Shown here piece after piece: positions 53,519-64,000 of a stretch of DNA of 64,000 nt. This DNA comes from Phytophthora quininea (Eukaryota; Oomycota; Peronosporomycetes; Peronosporales; Peronosporaceae): contig JAAVTG010000343.1 of the NCBI GenBank assembly GCA_011947345.1, forward strand, positions 1-64,000, given 5' to 3'. The stretch's first letter is position 1; every line of letters begins with the position of its first letter. Made by a program: the position numbers and the translations under genes. Below the pieces are notes generated by a model. It was not told where the DNA came from and did not search any database. It saw only the letters and a list, made by a program, of their open reading frames with translations.

Positions 53519-53598
53519 CTATCGCCTTTCCTATTGGCGGAACCAAGGCGCCACTTTGGGCCAATCGCAGGATCAGACGAAGGTTCATTAACCTCAGG
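53519..53598. other. Short spacer between MULE and gypsy element
   Basis: No feature is seen; the MULE terminal repeats could not be placed. Confidence 0.3.
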
Positions 53599-54319
53599 GT
53601 GTCGCTACCCTGTGGATCACTATACCGAGGTGGTCACTACTCCGAAGGTTCGTCCGGTCGCAAGGCCGAATGAGTGGCCCTGGTAGCACCGACCATATTT
53701 CACATGATATTTGTATAGAATCATCGGGAAGAGTAGAGTCAGAGAGAGTAAGAGCCCGCGAGGGAGATACAAACAGAGCAGATATTTCCCCTTACTACCC
53801 AAGCGGCCAAGCGTCCTAGGTCAGCACCTTGCCCTTTGCGTTGGGTTATGCCTGCCAGCGAACACAGACCTTCGTGAAGTGAGTGTTCGTCTGGTCAGGC
53901 CAAGAGTGAAGAGTGGTAGTTAGAGTGTATTTTGGTTTGACCCTATTAATAGGGGTTGGGTGACTGAACCCTTGTGTGGAGTGCTAGAGTCGCATTCCAA
54001 CGTGACTTCCGGCCGGGGTTATACCCCGGCGCCCCCGTAAAAGAGCCCACGGGACTAGTCAACCTTCGTCTGTTGGTGCCACGGGGTTTAGTGTGTGTGA
54101 AAGAGTGTTTGGTCGTGCAGACGAAAGTTCGTGCCTGTTACGCTCGTGTATATTGCTAGCAAGCGTAGTCAGTGGGCGAAGGACACACCGGCTCGGGCAG
54201 GTCGAATCTGGTCCCTTCAGATTACGCCTTAACATTCGCCTACCGTTCTGGAAGGTGTGTTGTTGTGTGCGGAAGCTCGCTGCTACATTAGCGAAAGTTC
54301 AGTGGATTCCTACACCACA
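53599..54319 (+). repeat. Probable left LTR of the 9-kb Ty3/gypsy element
   Basis: The stretch begins TGTCGCTACCCTGTGG and ends CTACACCACA just before a primer-binding-like site. TG...CA ends and the position upstream of gag fit an LTR of about 720 bases. No matching right LTR was recognised before the window ends, so the left border in particular is tentative. Confidence 0.5.
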
Positions 54320-54321
54320 AC

Positions 54322-54339
54322 TGGTGCTGCGACCCGGGA
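54322..54339 (+). promoter_or_regulatory. Primer-binding site for minus-strand DNA synthesis
   Basis: TGGTGCTGCGACCCGGGA starts with the TGG complement of a tRNA CCA end and includes the CCCGGGA expected from a T arm. It lies two bases after the presumed LTR end. Confidence 0.65.
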
Positions 54340-54413
54340 TCGGTTGTGACCTATTGTTTACTGTTTACGTTTGTCAGGTAATTCGAACTACAAGGAGAAG
54401 AAGAAGAAGAGGG

Positions 54414-56806
54414 ATGGCAAGAGGATCGACATCAGCGGTACCAGCGACTCCGGTGAAAGCTGGCGGGACCCGCACTAACGCAACCAGGTCATCGGCGCGG
54501 ATGGCAACGGTTGATGAACGTTCGGTCAGCTTCGAAACGTCGGGTGACGACGATTCTCAAGCTGTGAGTGACCACGGAGGTCACGAAGGAGATCGCGGGA
54601 TGACACCTCATACGGAAGGAAAGACGGAGACCCACGAGGAAGCGATCCTTGCTGCGGGAAGCCGAGGGGCTGCAAAACCCCTTGCGCGAAACTTAGCTGA
54701 AGAGTTGGAGGCAGGGGAGGACCCGGCGCTGCTTATGAAGACTCAGATGAAGGTTCAGAGGAGGAGGAACCGTCGTCGAAGGCCTGGTATCCTGCTGCGC
54801 CAGCGGTGGGAACTCGTCCCCTCGTTAACGGTGACACGCCGGCGGCCAATAAGGTACTGGCGAGATGCTTCGAGATGATGCGGATGAGTGACTGGATCGA
54901 CTTGTTCAACCCTCACCCCGTGGGTCAGGCGACTTGGGTGATTCTCGGCGACGAGCTGGCATACCCAGTGAACTCCCTAAGCGCTCGACAAGTGGTTGAG
55001 GATACCGTGTTGCTTCTGCGTGCGATGGGGTCGGAAATTCGCTCGTATCGCTCGGACGCAGCTCTAAAGATGTGGTCGCCCTCCGAAGCAGGAGCAGAAC
55101 TGTTCAAGTGGAAGAAGAGGCTTCGTATGGCATTCGGGGTAAAAGGACATCGGGAAGGGAAGGCAACCAATGGCACGAGCGGCGGTTGAAATCCAAGATC
55201 CATCGAAAATTCCCTCCCCGAAACCCCAAAGCGGCCGAAGGGGCCAGAGGCGAATATATTTTCCGCTGTCGAAGGTTCGCCATACTTTGAAGACGCGCAC
55301 ATGGTGACGCCACGTTCAACGACTCGGTCCCGGCAGTTTATCACCGAACACGATCACTCAAGTGCAAAGCGCAGCCGTCGAGGCCCCAGTCGCGCTTACC
55401 GGCAGTCGAATGGCTACATTCCCCAAGATGAAACTTCGTCTGGCAGCGACGACGATCCGTACGATCAAATAGACGACGGCGACGACCCATTCGACGAATT
55501 AACTCGCCAGATGAAAGCTCTGTACGACGAAGACGTTGACGGCTCGCAGCCGATGTTTGAGCTCGCGTCTCACCGGTCGCTCGACCGCATCAAGCCGTTC
55601 ATCGGCCGGCGCAACAAGAGCGAGAATTCGATGCAATGGCCGAAGACGTTCGTCTATGAGATGAAAGGGACGAGGACGCCGCCAAACGAATGGTGCGCCG
55701 CCTTCGAACTGAGCCTCAAAGATGGAGCAATTCATTGGTATCGGCAGCTGCCGAAGAAGACTCGGCGGAAGTGGAAGCTGTTGAGCAAGGAGTTCATAAA
55801 CTACTGCTGCTCGCAATTTGCTCAGCCTCCCGCCGCACGCTATTATTCGGCTACCTGTGAGCGTAAGGAGCACATCTGCGACTATATGAACCGCCTTAAC
55901 GGGTACGCTAGGAACGCTCGCCTGCAAATTGAAAAGGGTGAACGCGACGCGAAAGACCACGTGCAGCAGTTTTTGCTGACCTGCGGCGACGATAAGCTCC
56001 TGCGAGACTTCGGCCGGATCGGATTCGGGAATATTCGCCAGTTGGAGAAGGCTCTCAACGATATGCTTAGGGGTGAAGAACGAATCCTCGCTAGAGGCTC
56101 CATCCAACAGCTACGGAACGGAGAAGACTCCTACCGCCGTAGTGACGACCGTCAACGCAGTGAAGGGCGAGACGAACGAGGGCGGCGAGACAGACACGAC
56201 CAACGAGAGTTCGACCGTCACAGAGAGGATTCACGTCATGTACCTCGCGTCACCCTCCCTGAAGCATCGCTGACGGACATACTAGCCGAATTACAGGGCC
56301 GGGAATCGAGCGCACTTCGAGGCGAGTGTTCGCGTGCATCCCTGCGCCACCAGGGCAACCGCGAGAGTGACGACGATAACGAGCGAAGCTTCGCTGACAG
56401 TGACAGCGAAGAATATGCCTCGGACGAGAGCGACGGCTTACTAGCCGCAGCAAATGACAGCGAACGTCGTGCCGCCGCGGAAGAGACTCTCGCTCGGAGA
56501 GACAACCGCCACCGCAGGGGTGACATACCCGAACGATTGTTCGCCAGCGACCACCGGGAACAGCGGTACAGCAACCGCACCAACCTTCGTCGAGAGTATG
56601 GACCCTGCGCTGCGTGCGGCGGGGCGAACCACTCAGCGCACCGATGTTTCAAACGGTGCAAGTTTTGCAAGCAAGTCCACGACGCCGGACGGTGCGAACT
56701 GTACCGACGTCTCCAAGATCTCACCAAGTTCGTTCGCACGAAGGTCGACAGGAAAGAGTTCCCAGCGGAGCTTCAAAGCTTCGCTGACGAAGGTCATTTA
56801 AACTAG
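54414..56806 (+). pseudogene. Gypsy gag (capsid and zinc knuckle)
   Basis: The ATG at 54414 (MARGSTSAVPATPVKAGG) begins an acidic leader. After one frame change near 54800, GTRPLVNGDTPAANKVLA and WIDLFNPHPVGQATWV follow. The last frame (55301-56806, 501 codons) holds the capsid-like part (WPKTFVYEMKGTRTPPNEWC, GAIHWYRQLPKKTRRKWKLL, FAQPPAARYYSATCERKEHI) and an Arg/Asp-rich stretch. It ends with the nucleocapsid CAACGGANHSAHRC and CKFCKQVHDAGRC, a paired Cys/His knuckle. It packages the element RNA in virus-like particles. Confidence 0.75.
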
Positions 56807-56829
56807 GTAGCCCGCCAACAACGACTGGG

Positions 56830-58790
56830 TTGGGCCCAAACGGGCTGCCACAGTTGACCGAACCATCAGTGAACGCGGATTGTATTTACGCGTTTATCGG
56901 GAGAGGCGAATGGCAAGATGAGGAAATTGGATACGTGAATACGATTGAAATTGAAAAGGATGGAAGTGCAAACTTCGGTGGGAGGGAAAGTGAACATAAC
57001 GATGATGAGGAACGTGTGGGAGTCACGAGCGAAGGTTCGTTGGCAAGCGCGGTGGGCGAAGCTCGACCGACGGTACCGCGGGGTCCGAGAGTCATGAAAC
57101 TCCTGGATGGAGAACGTCTGGGGTGGTGGTCGTCGAAGAGCTACGACCAGAAAATTCGAATGCGCGCTTGTCCATGGTGTGATTAATGACCAACGGACGA
57201 CCATCCTCTTAGACACAGGAGCGAACGTTAGCGTCATATCGCGAAGCTTCGCTAAGAAGATACGTCTGCGGTACCTTCGAAACCACAGGCGATCTATAGA
57301 TGTGCAGGGAATTGGTAAGGGCACAGTGTCAACGACACATCGGTCTCAAGAGAAGGTCACGCTAGGATGGGAGACAGTCTACGAATTTAACATGTGGGTT
57401 ATGGACCACAATGCTGGAGTGGATATCGTCCTGGGAATGGATTTCATGATCCCTGCGGGAATCCGCCTAGATTTATTCCAGTCTACAGCAAAGCTCCCGG
57501 GCGAAATGGTGATTCCGTTAATCAAGTCCAAGAAGATGGAGGACAACCCCGTGGGTCGGTATCAGTCCCCGGTGGCCCTCGAGAATCTTTGCGCATCGAG
57601 CGACGTGGGTGGGCGGAGATTCGCCTGCAGAGGAATCATCCGCTGGCAGAAACACATGTGCTGTGGGTCCGACGCACGACGAAAATCATCCCGACGAATC
57701 TGACGAATCGTCGCGGCGATCCCACAAAGCTTCGTCTGAGCAACGTGAGCGAAGAGGCCGTTACATGCCCGGCTCACATGACGTTTGTAGTATGGGTCCC
57801 GCATGATAACCTACCGCGAGACGATGGGTACGTTAGCGCGACGTCAAGGAAGTATAGCGACTGGCAGATATTAGCGTACGAAGGTGTGAAGGACAAGGAA
57901 CTGCTCCAGCGAGAGTACGATAACTACGCGCGATGGTTCGCTGCGCAACCTCCGGCCGTGCTTCGACCTGAGTTCTCGGAGCCCACAGAGATACTGCGGC
58001 ATCCAAGCGATGGTTCAAGTCCACTCGGTCAGCGAGATTTCTCCTGTGGAGAACAATGGGAACCGACCGAAGAAGCAGCAGATACGGCGGGCGGGCCATC
58101 GCTAGTGTCACCACCGCGGTCGGAACCGTCGCACGAGGGTAGGTAGAAGCTCACGAGGGTATGGACACAACTGACGCTGAGGCGATGGTTGCGGACGGGG
58201 ATGGCCCTGAAAAACTGACAGCACGCTGGGAAGCGCCCACTCCAGCCGAAGATGATCCTAGTGGTAGTGACACTGCGGCACCCAGAACGCTGGACCAACC
58301 ATCGCCTGAGGTACGAACCACAGATCCCATCTCTCAAGGAAGAGGAGGACCCCGGCGATGGTTCAGTGCGAATCTCATCCCGAAGTAGCGGTGGCGAGGT
58401 TGAATCAAAAATTTATGTCGGCAATGACGGTGTCGATAGTGGAAGCCATTAAAGGTTCGGCGGGGGTCGCAAAAGAGAAGTACGAACACCGCGCTGAAGA
58501 AATCGGTCTCAATGACTACGCGCACGAGCTAGCTTTCCTACCTGACATGACAGAAGTATCGCCTAATGAGCTGGATTATTCGGCACCTAATGTGAAAAAC
58601 GATGCGCTTACGGACGAACAACAAGCGCGGTTGGTGAAGATTCTGAAGCATGAGACGATTATGATCTCCGGGGAAAACGCACTACCACCCCCAGTGTACG
58701 GGGTGGTGTGCGACATCGACGTCCAAGAACACGCGCCTATCAAGCAGCGCGCCCGTCGGATCCCGATCCGACAAATATAGAACCTTTACG
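56830..58790 (+). pseudogene. Gypsy aspartic protease region
   Basis: The frame at 57107-57703 contains VHGVINDQRTTILLDTGANV then SVISRSFAKKI, with the retropepsin active site DTGA, and the second half GVDIVLGMDFMIPAGIRLDL, where LGMDF is the usual flap-end motif. The following frames (57394-58146 and 58358-58780) form the protease to RT linker with LDYSAPNVKNDALTDEQQAR and the pre-RT sequence APIKQRARRIP. A TAG at 58778-58780 precedes the RT. Confidence 0.75.
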
Positions 58791-60740
58791 AGCTCCTGAA
58801 GGGACTACTTAATGCAGGCCTGATCGCTTCTTCGGATAGCCCGTGGGCGTCGCCGATTGTGATCGTTCTTAAGAAGAACGGTCGCGACATTCGCCTCTGC
58901 ATCGATTACAAGATAGTGAACGCGGTCACAGCAATCATGAAATACGCGATGCCTCTCGTGGATGATCTGCTTGCGGAACTAGATGGGTACCTGTGGTTTT
59001 GTTCGCTTGACGCAGCAAGCGGGTTTTGGGCGGTGATGATGACCCTTCGCGCCCGCAAAATCTCAGCTTTCGTATGCGCGCTCGGGCACTTTGAGTGGCT
59101 CAGGATGCCCTTCGGCCTCAAGAACGCCCCCATGATCTATCAGCGAATAATCGACAACGCCCTGTGGGGTTTTGTGCAACCAAAGGAGGCTGGCGAAGGT
59201 TCGCCGGGATCATCCGAGAGGCCGAGTTAACGGCCAGCGAACTCGGTGCGAAAGCGATTAAACCATCGTCAGCCGACTCAGCGGCTTCACCTCGCGCGCG
59301 TACGAAGTTTGACGCCGATTGCGAAATTTCGTTCACCACTGACCCGCTGCTTGAGCTGATAAATCGCCCCGAAGGAGATATGTTCGCGAGTGGCGAAGCT
59401 GACGAATCATCGCTAGTGCCAGCGTTAAAGCGACGATCCTTCGTAGATGACGTTTGCTTTGGAAGCAAAACGTTCGATGCGTGCCTGACCACGCTTGACC
59501 GATTGCTGTCTCGGTTTGAGGAGTGCCGAATGAGCGTGAGCTTCACGAAGAGCATCTTTGCGCAGACGAAAGTTGATTTCCTATCGCACGAGGTTTCAAG
59601 CGACGGCATCCGGCCAGACGCGAAGAAGATCCGCGCGATAACCGAAATGCCGTTCCCGAGGTCGAAGAAAGGAATGCAAGCGTTCCTAGGGGCACTGAAC
59701 TACTACAGTCGCTTTGTCCAAGACTTCGCTGTATATGGAGCAGTACTCTACCAGCTCACCGACAGCGATTTCAGCAATGAGAGTAGCCTGACGAACGCTC
59801 GTGCAGCCTTCGCAAAGCTTCAGCAGAAGGTAGCAAACGCGCCGATACTTCGGCATTTCGACCGGTCGAAGGAGGTCCACATCATGCTGATCGCAAACGC
59901 ATGGGCATTAAGCGCGACGCTAATGCAAGAACACGAGACGAAGCTTCACCCCGTGTTGTTCCGCGGCCGAGTCCTCGAGGAGTCCGAGACGAGCTATCAC
60001 CCAGCAGAGAAGGAGGTCCTGGCACTCTTATTACTTCTGAAGGTGTGCCATACGACGCTTGCGGGAAGGATGATTCGCGTGTATACGCGATTTTCGTCGT
60101 TGGAATGGATCTTCAAGTCCAAGTCCTTATTCGGCCGGACCGTACAATTCGCAGTGCTCCTGTCCCCGTGGCATTTAATCGTCCAGCGAGTCCGGGAAAA
60201 GGACGCGGCTTTTGCTCAACTTCTCCAATCAACAGTGACGAGCTTCGTGGAGCTCGAAGATTCGCTGGCCCCGATAGCACCACCTGCTAAAGGAACAGCG
60301 ACGGTTCGTATACACCCGATCCTGCTGTATGCGCGTCTACCGCGGTCCTATACAGGCTTTGTGATGTCATTCGACGGTTCAGCGAAAACCGAAAAGCACG
60401 GAGGCTACGGAAGCTGTTCATGGATCCTATGGCGTCTACCATCCTGGGAGATAGTGACCGCTGCGAGTGCTTTCCTCGAGTCGACCACCGTAAACATCGC
60501 CGAGTACGTCGGGATGAACCATGGTGTCCAAGAGGCGCTTAAGCTCGGAGCCGACGATTGAATCATCGTGGGGACTCGAGGCTCGCAATCCGGCAATCCC
60601 TAGGGGTGATCGCATGCCGAAAGGAGTCGCTACAGACGCAGCTGAACCGTCACAAAAGCCTAACAGCGAACCTTCGAAGCGTGAAATACCTGCACGTAGT
60701 GCGGGAATACAACGCGGCCGCCGATTCACTAGCAAGTGAA
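58791..60740 (+). pseudogene. Gypsy reverse transcriptase with two RNase H domains
   Basis: RT motifs: SPWASPIVIVLKKNGRDIRL then CIDYKIVNA, LWFCSLDAASGFWAV, FEWLRMPFGLKNAPMIYQRI, and FVDDVCFGS (the YxDD box as FVDD), followed by FLSHEVSSDGIRPDAKKIRA and FLGALNYYSRFVQDFA. The ordinary gypsy RNase H region follows (LHPVLFRGRVLEESETSYHP then AEKEVLALLL). A second, archaeal/plant-like RNase H starts at about 60350: SFDGSAKTEKHGGYGSCSWI, TVNIAEYVGMNHGVQEAL, then after a frame change at 60560 GDSRLAIRQSLGVIACR and EYNAAADSLASEAL. Dual RNase H gypsies are reported from oomycetes and plants. Confidence 0.82.
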
Positions 60741-61250
60741 GCGCTGGAATCCAAAACTACGCGACAAGTACGAGATGCAGCGAGAAAAAACGAACTGAGG
60801 GAACTGAATCGGATACAACAAGTCATCTACGAGACTGAGCCGGAAGAAGTGGAACTGGAGAATCGCACGAAGAGGGATATCGTTCAAGAGGATGACTTGA
60901 ACCTCCGGGCGCGCAAGAAGACGTTTGACAGCTTTGTCGAAACAAGCAAAAGGAACGTATCGGTTATGACCCGTCAACAAGTGATATCCCGAACTAAACG
61001 CGTGCGGTTTCCAGATGAAGCATCGCCTCCACCTCTTACGGAGACTTCAAGGGGTAGTGACAGACCGGGCACAGCAGCCGAAAGTGTAAATGCAGATTCA
61101 ACCCCAGGCGAACTTTCATCGGACGAACTGGCGGCTGGCGATACCTCAGCGGAGGACGTTGATTCAGTAGAAATACAACGAGAACGTCGCAATCGAATAG
61201 CTACAGCCCAAATGAGGAGGCGAGATGGTCAAACATTAAGGCGGTCCTGA
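60741..61250 (+). other. Linker between second RNase H and integrase
   Basis: The open frame continues to 61250 with a charged, low-complexity sequence (ELRELNRIQQVIYETEPEEV and an acidic Ser-rich part). No domain is recognised. Confidence 0.5.
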
Positions 61251-62676
61251 AAGGGGATGTCGAGAATCTCAGCTACAAGGAAGCTAGGGAAGCATGGAAA
61301 TGGGCTGATAGGTTCGTCCTGACGGAGTGCTCAACTACTTGGGCACGAACCGTCGCCAAGGGCCCGAACAGAATGAGAATACGCGAATGCGACTAGTAGT
61401 GCCAGCGACGATGATTCAAGAAGTGTTACAGAACTGTCATGACTCGCTTGAGGGAGGCCACCAGGGTGTGGTGTGAACGTACCTTCGCGTGAAGATGGAT
61501 TACTATTGGACTGGACTATACGCGGATGTGGAAAAACATGTGAAAACATACCCGGATTGCAACACTAGCAAGGGCCGCCGGCAGTTCCGAGGGTACTCCC
61601 CGGAAATGTCCTGGCGGAACACCCCTTCCAATTGGTGTCATTGGATTTTGTGATACCCCTGCCCAAAAGTCGGCGAGGTAATACCGCCTTGCTGTTGTTC
61701 CAGTGTTAGTTCACGGGGTGCGTGATCGCCAAGGCCATGAGCGACACTTCAGCAATCAAAGTGGCCCAGGCATTTGAGGAGTGTGTCTACCGAAGGTTCG
61801 GAGTGCCGGCGATGATTCGTCATGACCGCTACCCCCGCTTCATGAGCGAGGTATTCCGAGCCTTCGCGGACATGATGCAATCCCGCTCCAGGGCTACGTT
61901 GAGTTATCGGCCACAGGCCAACGGACAACAGGAGAGGTCCGTGAAGTCAGCAATGGCTACGGCGAAAGTTACGTGGAAGATCCGCTTCAGCAAGACTGGA
62001 ACGAGCTCGTCGAACGGCTAATTTTCGCCATCAATAACTCGGTGGACTCGACTCGTAAAGAAACGCCGTTTTACCTCGTACATGGTTGGGATGCACGAAC
62101 TACGCTGCGAGCGATGACATCGTCGATAAGACGAGGATTCACAAGGAAAACAGACGCGTCGGCGTGGAGGAGAGAGAACAGCCGACAACAGGCCATAGCC
62201 CTCGAAATGGATAAACAGTACCAGGCAGCGGAAAAGAAACAACGGTTCAAGAAGCACAACGAGGCACTGAGCCAGATGGAGAAGACCGCTGTACCACCAG
62301 CCGACGGAGACGAAACTTCGCCTGACGCGCTTGAAGACCAAACCAGTGAAAGGAACGAAACGAAACGCCAGGCGAAGTCTCTCTTTGAGATTGGGAGTCG
62401 AGTGTGGCTGTACATGGAACGAGTAAAACCCGGACTAACAAAAAGCTCGCCCACTTGTGGCACGGCCCGTTCCGCATAAAGGCAAAGGTTGAGGAATTCG
62501 CCTACGAGCTGGAACTGCCCGATCGGCGCGGCTACCGGTTCTACCCGGTGGTGCATATCTTGCGTCTTAGACCTGTGAGGGAATATGACGATCGACCGAA
62601 GGTTCGCCTGGCACGAGGGGTGACAGAGAACCATCGTCTGGACTTCGACGAGGAGTTACTACCCGAAGATAGTTAA
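61251..62676 (+). pseudogene. Gypsy integrase
   Basis: Broken into several frames. The zinc-binding part includes MDYYWTGLYADVEKHVKTYP then DCNTSKG at 61495-61575 (HHCC type, partly degraded: CPDC appears as YPDC). The core has SLDFVIPLPKSRRGN (first Asp, about 61640), VPAMIRHDRYPRFMSEVF (second Asp, 61800s) and YRPQANGQQERSVK (Glu, 61910s). Then come EDPLQQDWNELVERLIFAIN and TPFYLVHGWDARTTL. The C-terminal GPY-like part reads LAHLWHGPFRIKAKVEEFAY then VVHILRLRPVREY. Confidence 0.78.
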
Positions 62677-62919
62677 GAGCCGAATCAGGCGAATGATCAA
62701 TTCGAGGTTGAGGCCATTCTGGACGACCGAATACCGGTGTCGACAGGCACCGCACGACCCGTGCGAGAGTTCAAAGTGAAATAGACGGGCTACGAAGAAC
62801 CTTCCTGGGAACCGATTACGAATCTAGCCTGCGGAGGCTTGCTCTATGACTATCTGCGCAAGAAGAAGAGCGAACGACGCTTGCAGATGGTTCAAGTCGC
62901 TGACGAGGATTCGGAATGA
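62677..62919 (+). pseudogene. Chromodomain at the integrase C terminus, with in-frame TAG
   Basis: FEVEAILDDR, then after about 15 residues REFKVK, stop, TGYEEPSWEPITNL. This is the chromodomain pattern (E-x-I-L-D-x-R ... V-K-W-x-G-Y ... SWEP). The stop TAG at 62782-62784 stands exactly where the conserved Trp (TGG) is expected. Chromodomains direct chromovirus integration to particular chromatin. Confidence 0.75.
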
Positions 62920-63071
62920 TCTGTCTGTGAGGAGGCGCAGCTCACAACAACAGACGAAGAAAGCTACTGCACCAACGTACTGCATGTTATATATGACTGT
63001 GTAAATTGAACGGTCAAGGAAAATGGGTAAACACTCGACCAACGCACATGAAAGACACCACGAACGATCGC

Positions 63072-64000
63072 CTACCATACCAATGCGTTGGGAGAGGCGA
63101 AACAAACCAGCTGGAAGATCAGGCGAAGCTTACGACGCGTCGGATGACGAAGCAGCGGCGGACGCCAACAGGGAGAGATCCTTCGGAGGCGAACCTTCGT
63201 CTCCGCCTTGTTTCTCTTCCTCGTCGGCCAAAGTGCTGTCTCGAGCACGAGACGAAGCTTCAGGGCGTGGGAACTCACGATCCCACCCGGGAACGACTTC
63301 TTACGGCAATATCTTGGCGTCGATCCGTGGGGGACGAAAATCCGCACCGACGGGTTACACGGCAGAAACATGGTTTTGAACGGGTGGAGATGCGGCTTGG
63401 TCATCCAGCAGTCACGCCACGGCTGCTCTTCGTTCACTGCCGAAACTTCGCCAAGCCAATCGACGCTTCCAGGCAACCAAGTGAGGTTCTCCAACGACAT
63501 CACCGGGACAGACGGCTCGAAAACCAGCTCCGGAACCAGCTTACGCCGATCTGCCGACATGCCTTGCTCCCCAAGCAGCCACTCGCTCCAGAAATTGCGC
63601 TTGACGTGCACCCGAAGATTGTCGGCACACTTCTTCCGGGCTGTGAAATATTTCGCCCAAGCTTCGGTTTTGGTGTGCAGCGTCGTGGTCGTCGTACGGA
63701 TTCCTAGCCTCGGATTTGAGACCCTTCTCAACACTCGCCTGGGGCACCCAATGGTGGCGTTCCCACAGCGCAAAGCCCAAATCGCCCTGAGCGCCGACAC
63801 CCCGCAGACTGCGCCACAGATGGAAGTATCACAGCGGAAGCGACGCTCGGCGCGAAATCTTCTCGCTGACGTCGTGCTGGGTGTTGTCGAGAATACTGGC
63901 TAGGTCCGGAAGAAGCATCAGCAATCGCTGGAACGGATGGCCAGGGTTCTTGTAGTCGCCGAAGCGTCGGATGCCTTCGGCGGAGCACGGCGCGACAGCA
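63072..64000 (-). CDS. Unrecognised minus-strand ORF at the window edge
   Basis: Two frames on the minus strand read as protein: 63072-63800 (KTEAWAKYFTARKKCADNLR, FWSEWLLGEQGMSADRRKLV, WLPGSVDWLGEVSA) and a second from the right edge to about 63541 (FGDYKNPGHPFQRLLMLLPD, RYFHLWRSLRGVGAQGDLGF). They overlap, so at most one is right at each place and frame changes are likely. The plus strand (63006-63707) is also open. No family is recognised. It could be an antisense accessory ORF of the gypsy element or an adjacent repeat. Confidence 0.35.

Larger units (their letters stand above)
53599..64000 (+). mobile_element. Ty3/gypsy retrotransposon with dual RNase H and chromodomain
   Basis: In order on the plus strand: LTR, primer-binding site, gag with zinc knuckle, protease, reverse transcriptase, RNase H, a second RNase H, integrase and a chromodomain, followed by an unrelated minus-strand frame at the window edge. 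The right LTR is not visible and may lie beyond 64000. Many stops and frame changes interrupt the coding parts; several are true substitutions (for example TAG in the chromodomain), so this copy is probably dead. Confidence 0.8.

Noticed and set aside
1..64000. CRISPR arrays, rRNA or bacterial operons
   Set aside because: No regularly spaced direct repeats, no rRNA-like sequence, and introns plus eukaryotic families throughout. tRNA genes were not convincingly seen by eye, but a search program would be needed to exclude them.

Overview
The window looks like nuclear DNA of an oomycete, most likely a Phytophthora-type plant pathogen. The evidence is short GT-AG introns, compact alternating-strand genes, two RXLR-type effector genes (signal peptide plus RxLR, one also with an EER), and a mobile-element load typical of oomycetes (Ty3/gypsy, Helitron, hAT, pogo, MULE, PIF/Harbinger). 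The species cannot be named from sequence alone.

Layout. 1-17.9 kb is a gene-dense housekeeping block: arrestin-domain protein, bZIP/M96-like factor, kynurenine-type aminotransferase, a very large FANCM-like helicase gene, an ELMO-domain protein, a membrane-tethered bZIP candidate, an ITFG2-like protein and pyrroline-5-carboxylate reductase. 18-30.6 kb is a nested transposon and effector island: an RXLR pseudogene with an in-frame stop, a complete hAT element, a pogo-like transposase, a non-autonomous hAT element that carries a kinase gene fragment and interrupts a second RXLR gene, then two Helitrons joined head to tail with no spacer. 31-43.4 kb is a second housekeeping block: SR splicing factor, MOCS1A, XPC/Rad4, a tandem Cys/His-knuckle protein, CEP44, ERGIC3/Erv46, an F-box plus TFIIS protein and a KIX-like plus leucine-rich-repeat protein. 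43.5-64 kb is retroelement and DNA-transposon debris: gypsy LTR and Gag remnants, Harbinger and pogo fragments, a MULE with a Ulp1 protease, and a nearly complete Ty3/gypsy element with two RNase H domains and a chromodomain.

Most conserved genes are interrupted by one-base frame changes. Where checked, these are usually repaired by adding one base to a homopolymer run. I read this as assembly error and annotate such genes as single loci. True decay (effectors, transposons) was judged separately.

Main candidates for something new: (1) the FANCM-like locus, which appears to encode a RanBP2-type zinc finger, a FANCM/Mph1 helicase, a PHD-knuckle-ePHD (PZP) chromatin-reader module and an ERCC4/HhH tail in one protein; (2) the zero-spacer Helitron tandem; (3) the non-autonomous hAT element that carries a LAMMER-type kinase fragment and truncates an effector gene; (4) an F-box to TFIIS fusion whose zinc ribbon lacks the usual acidic pair.
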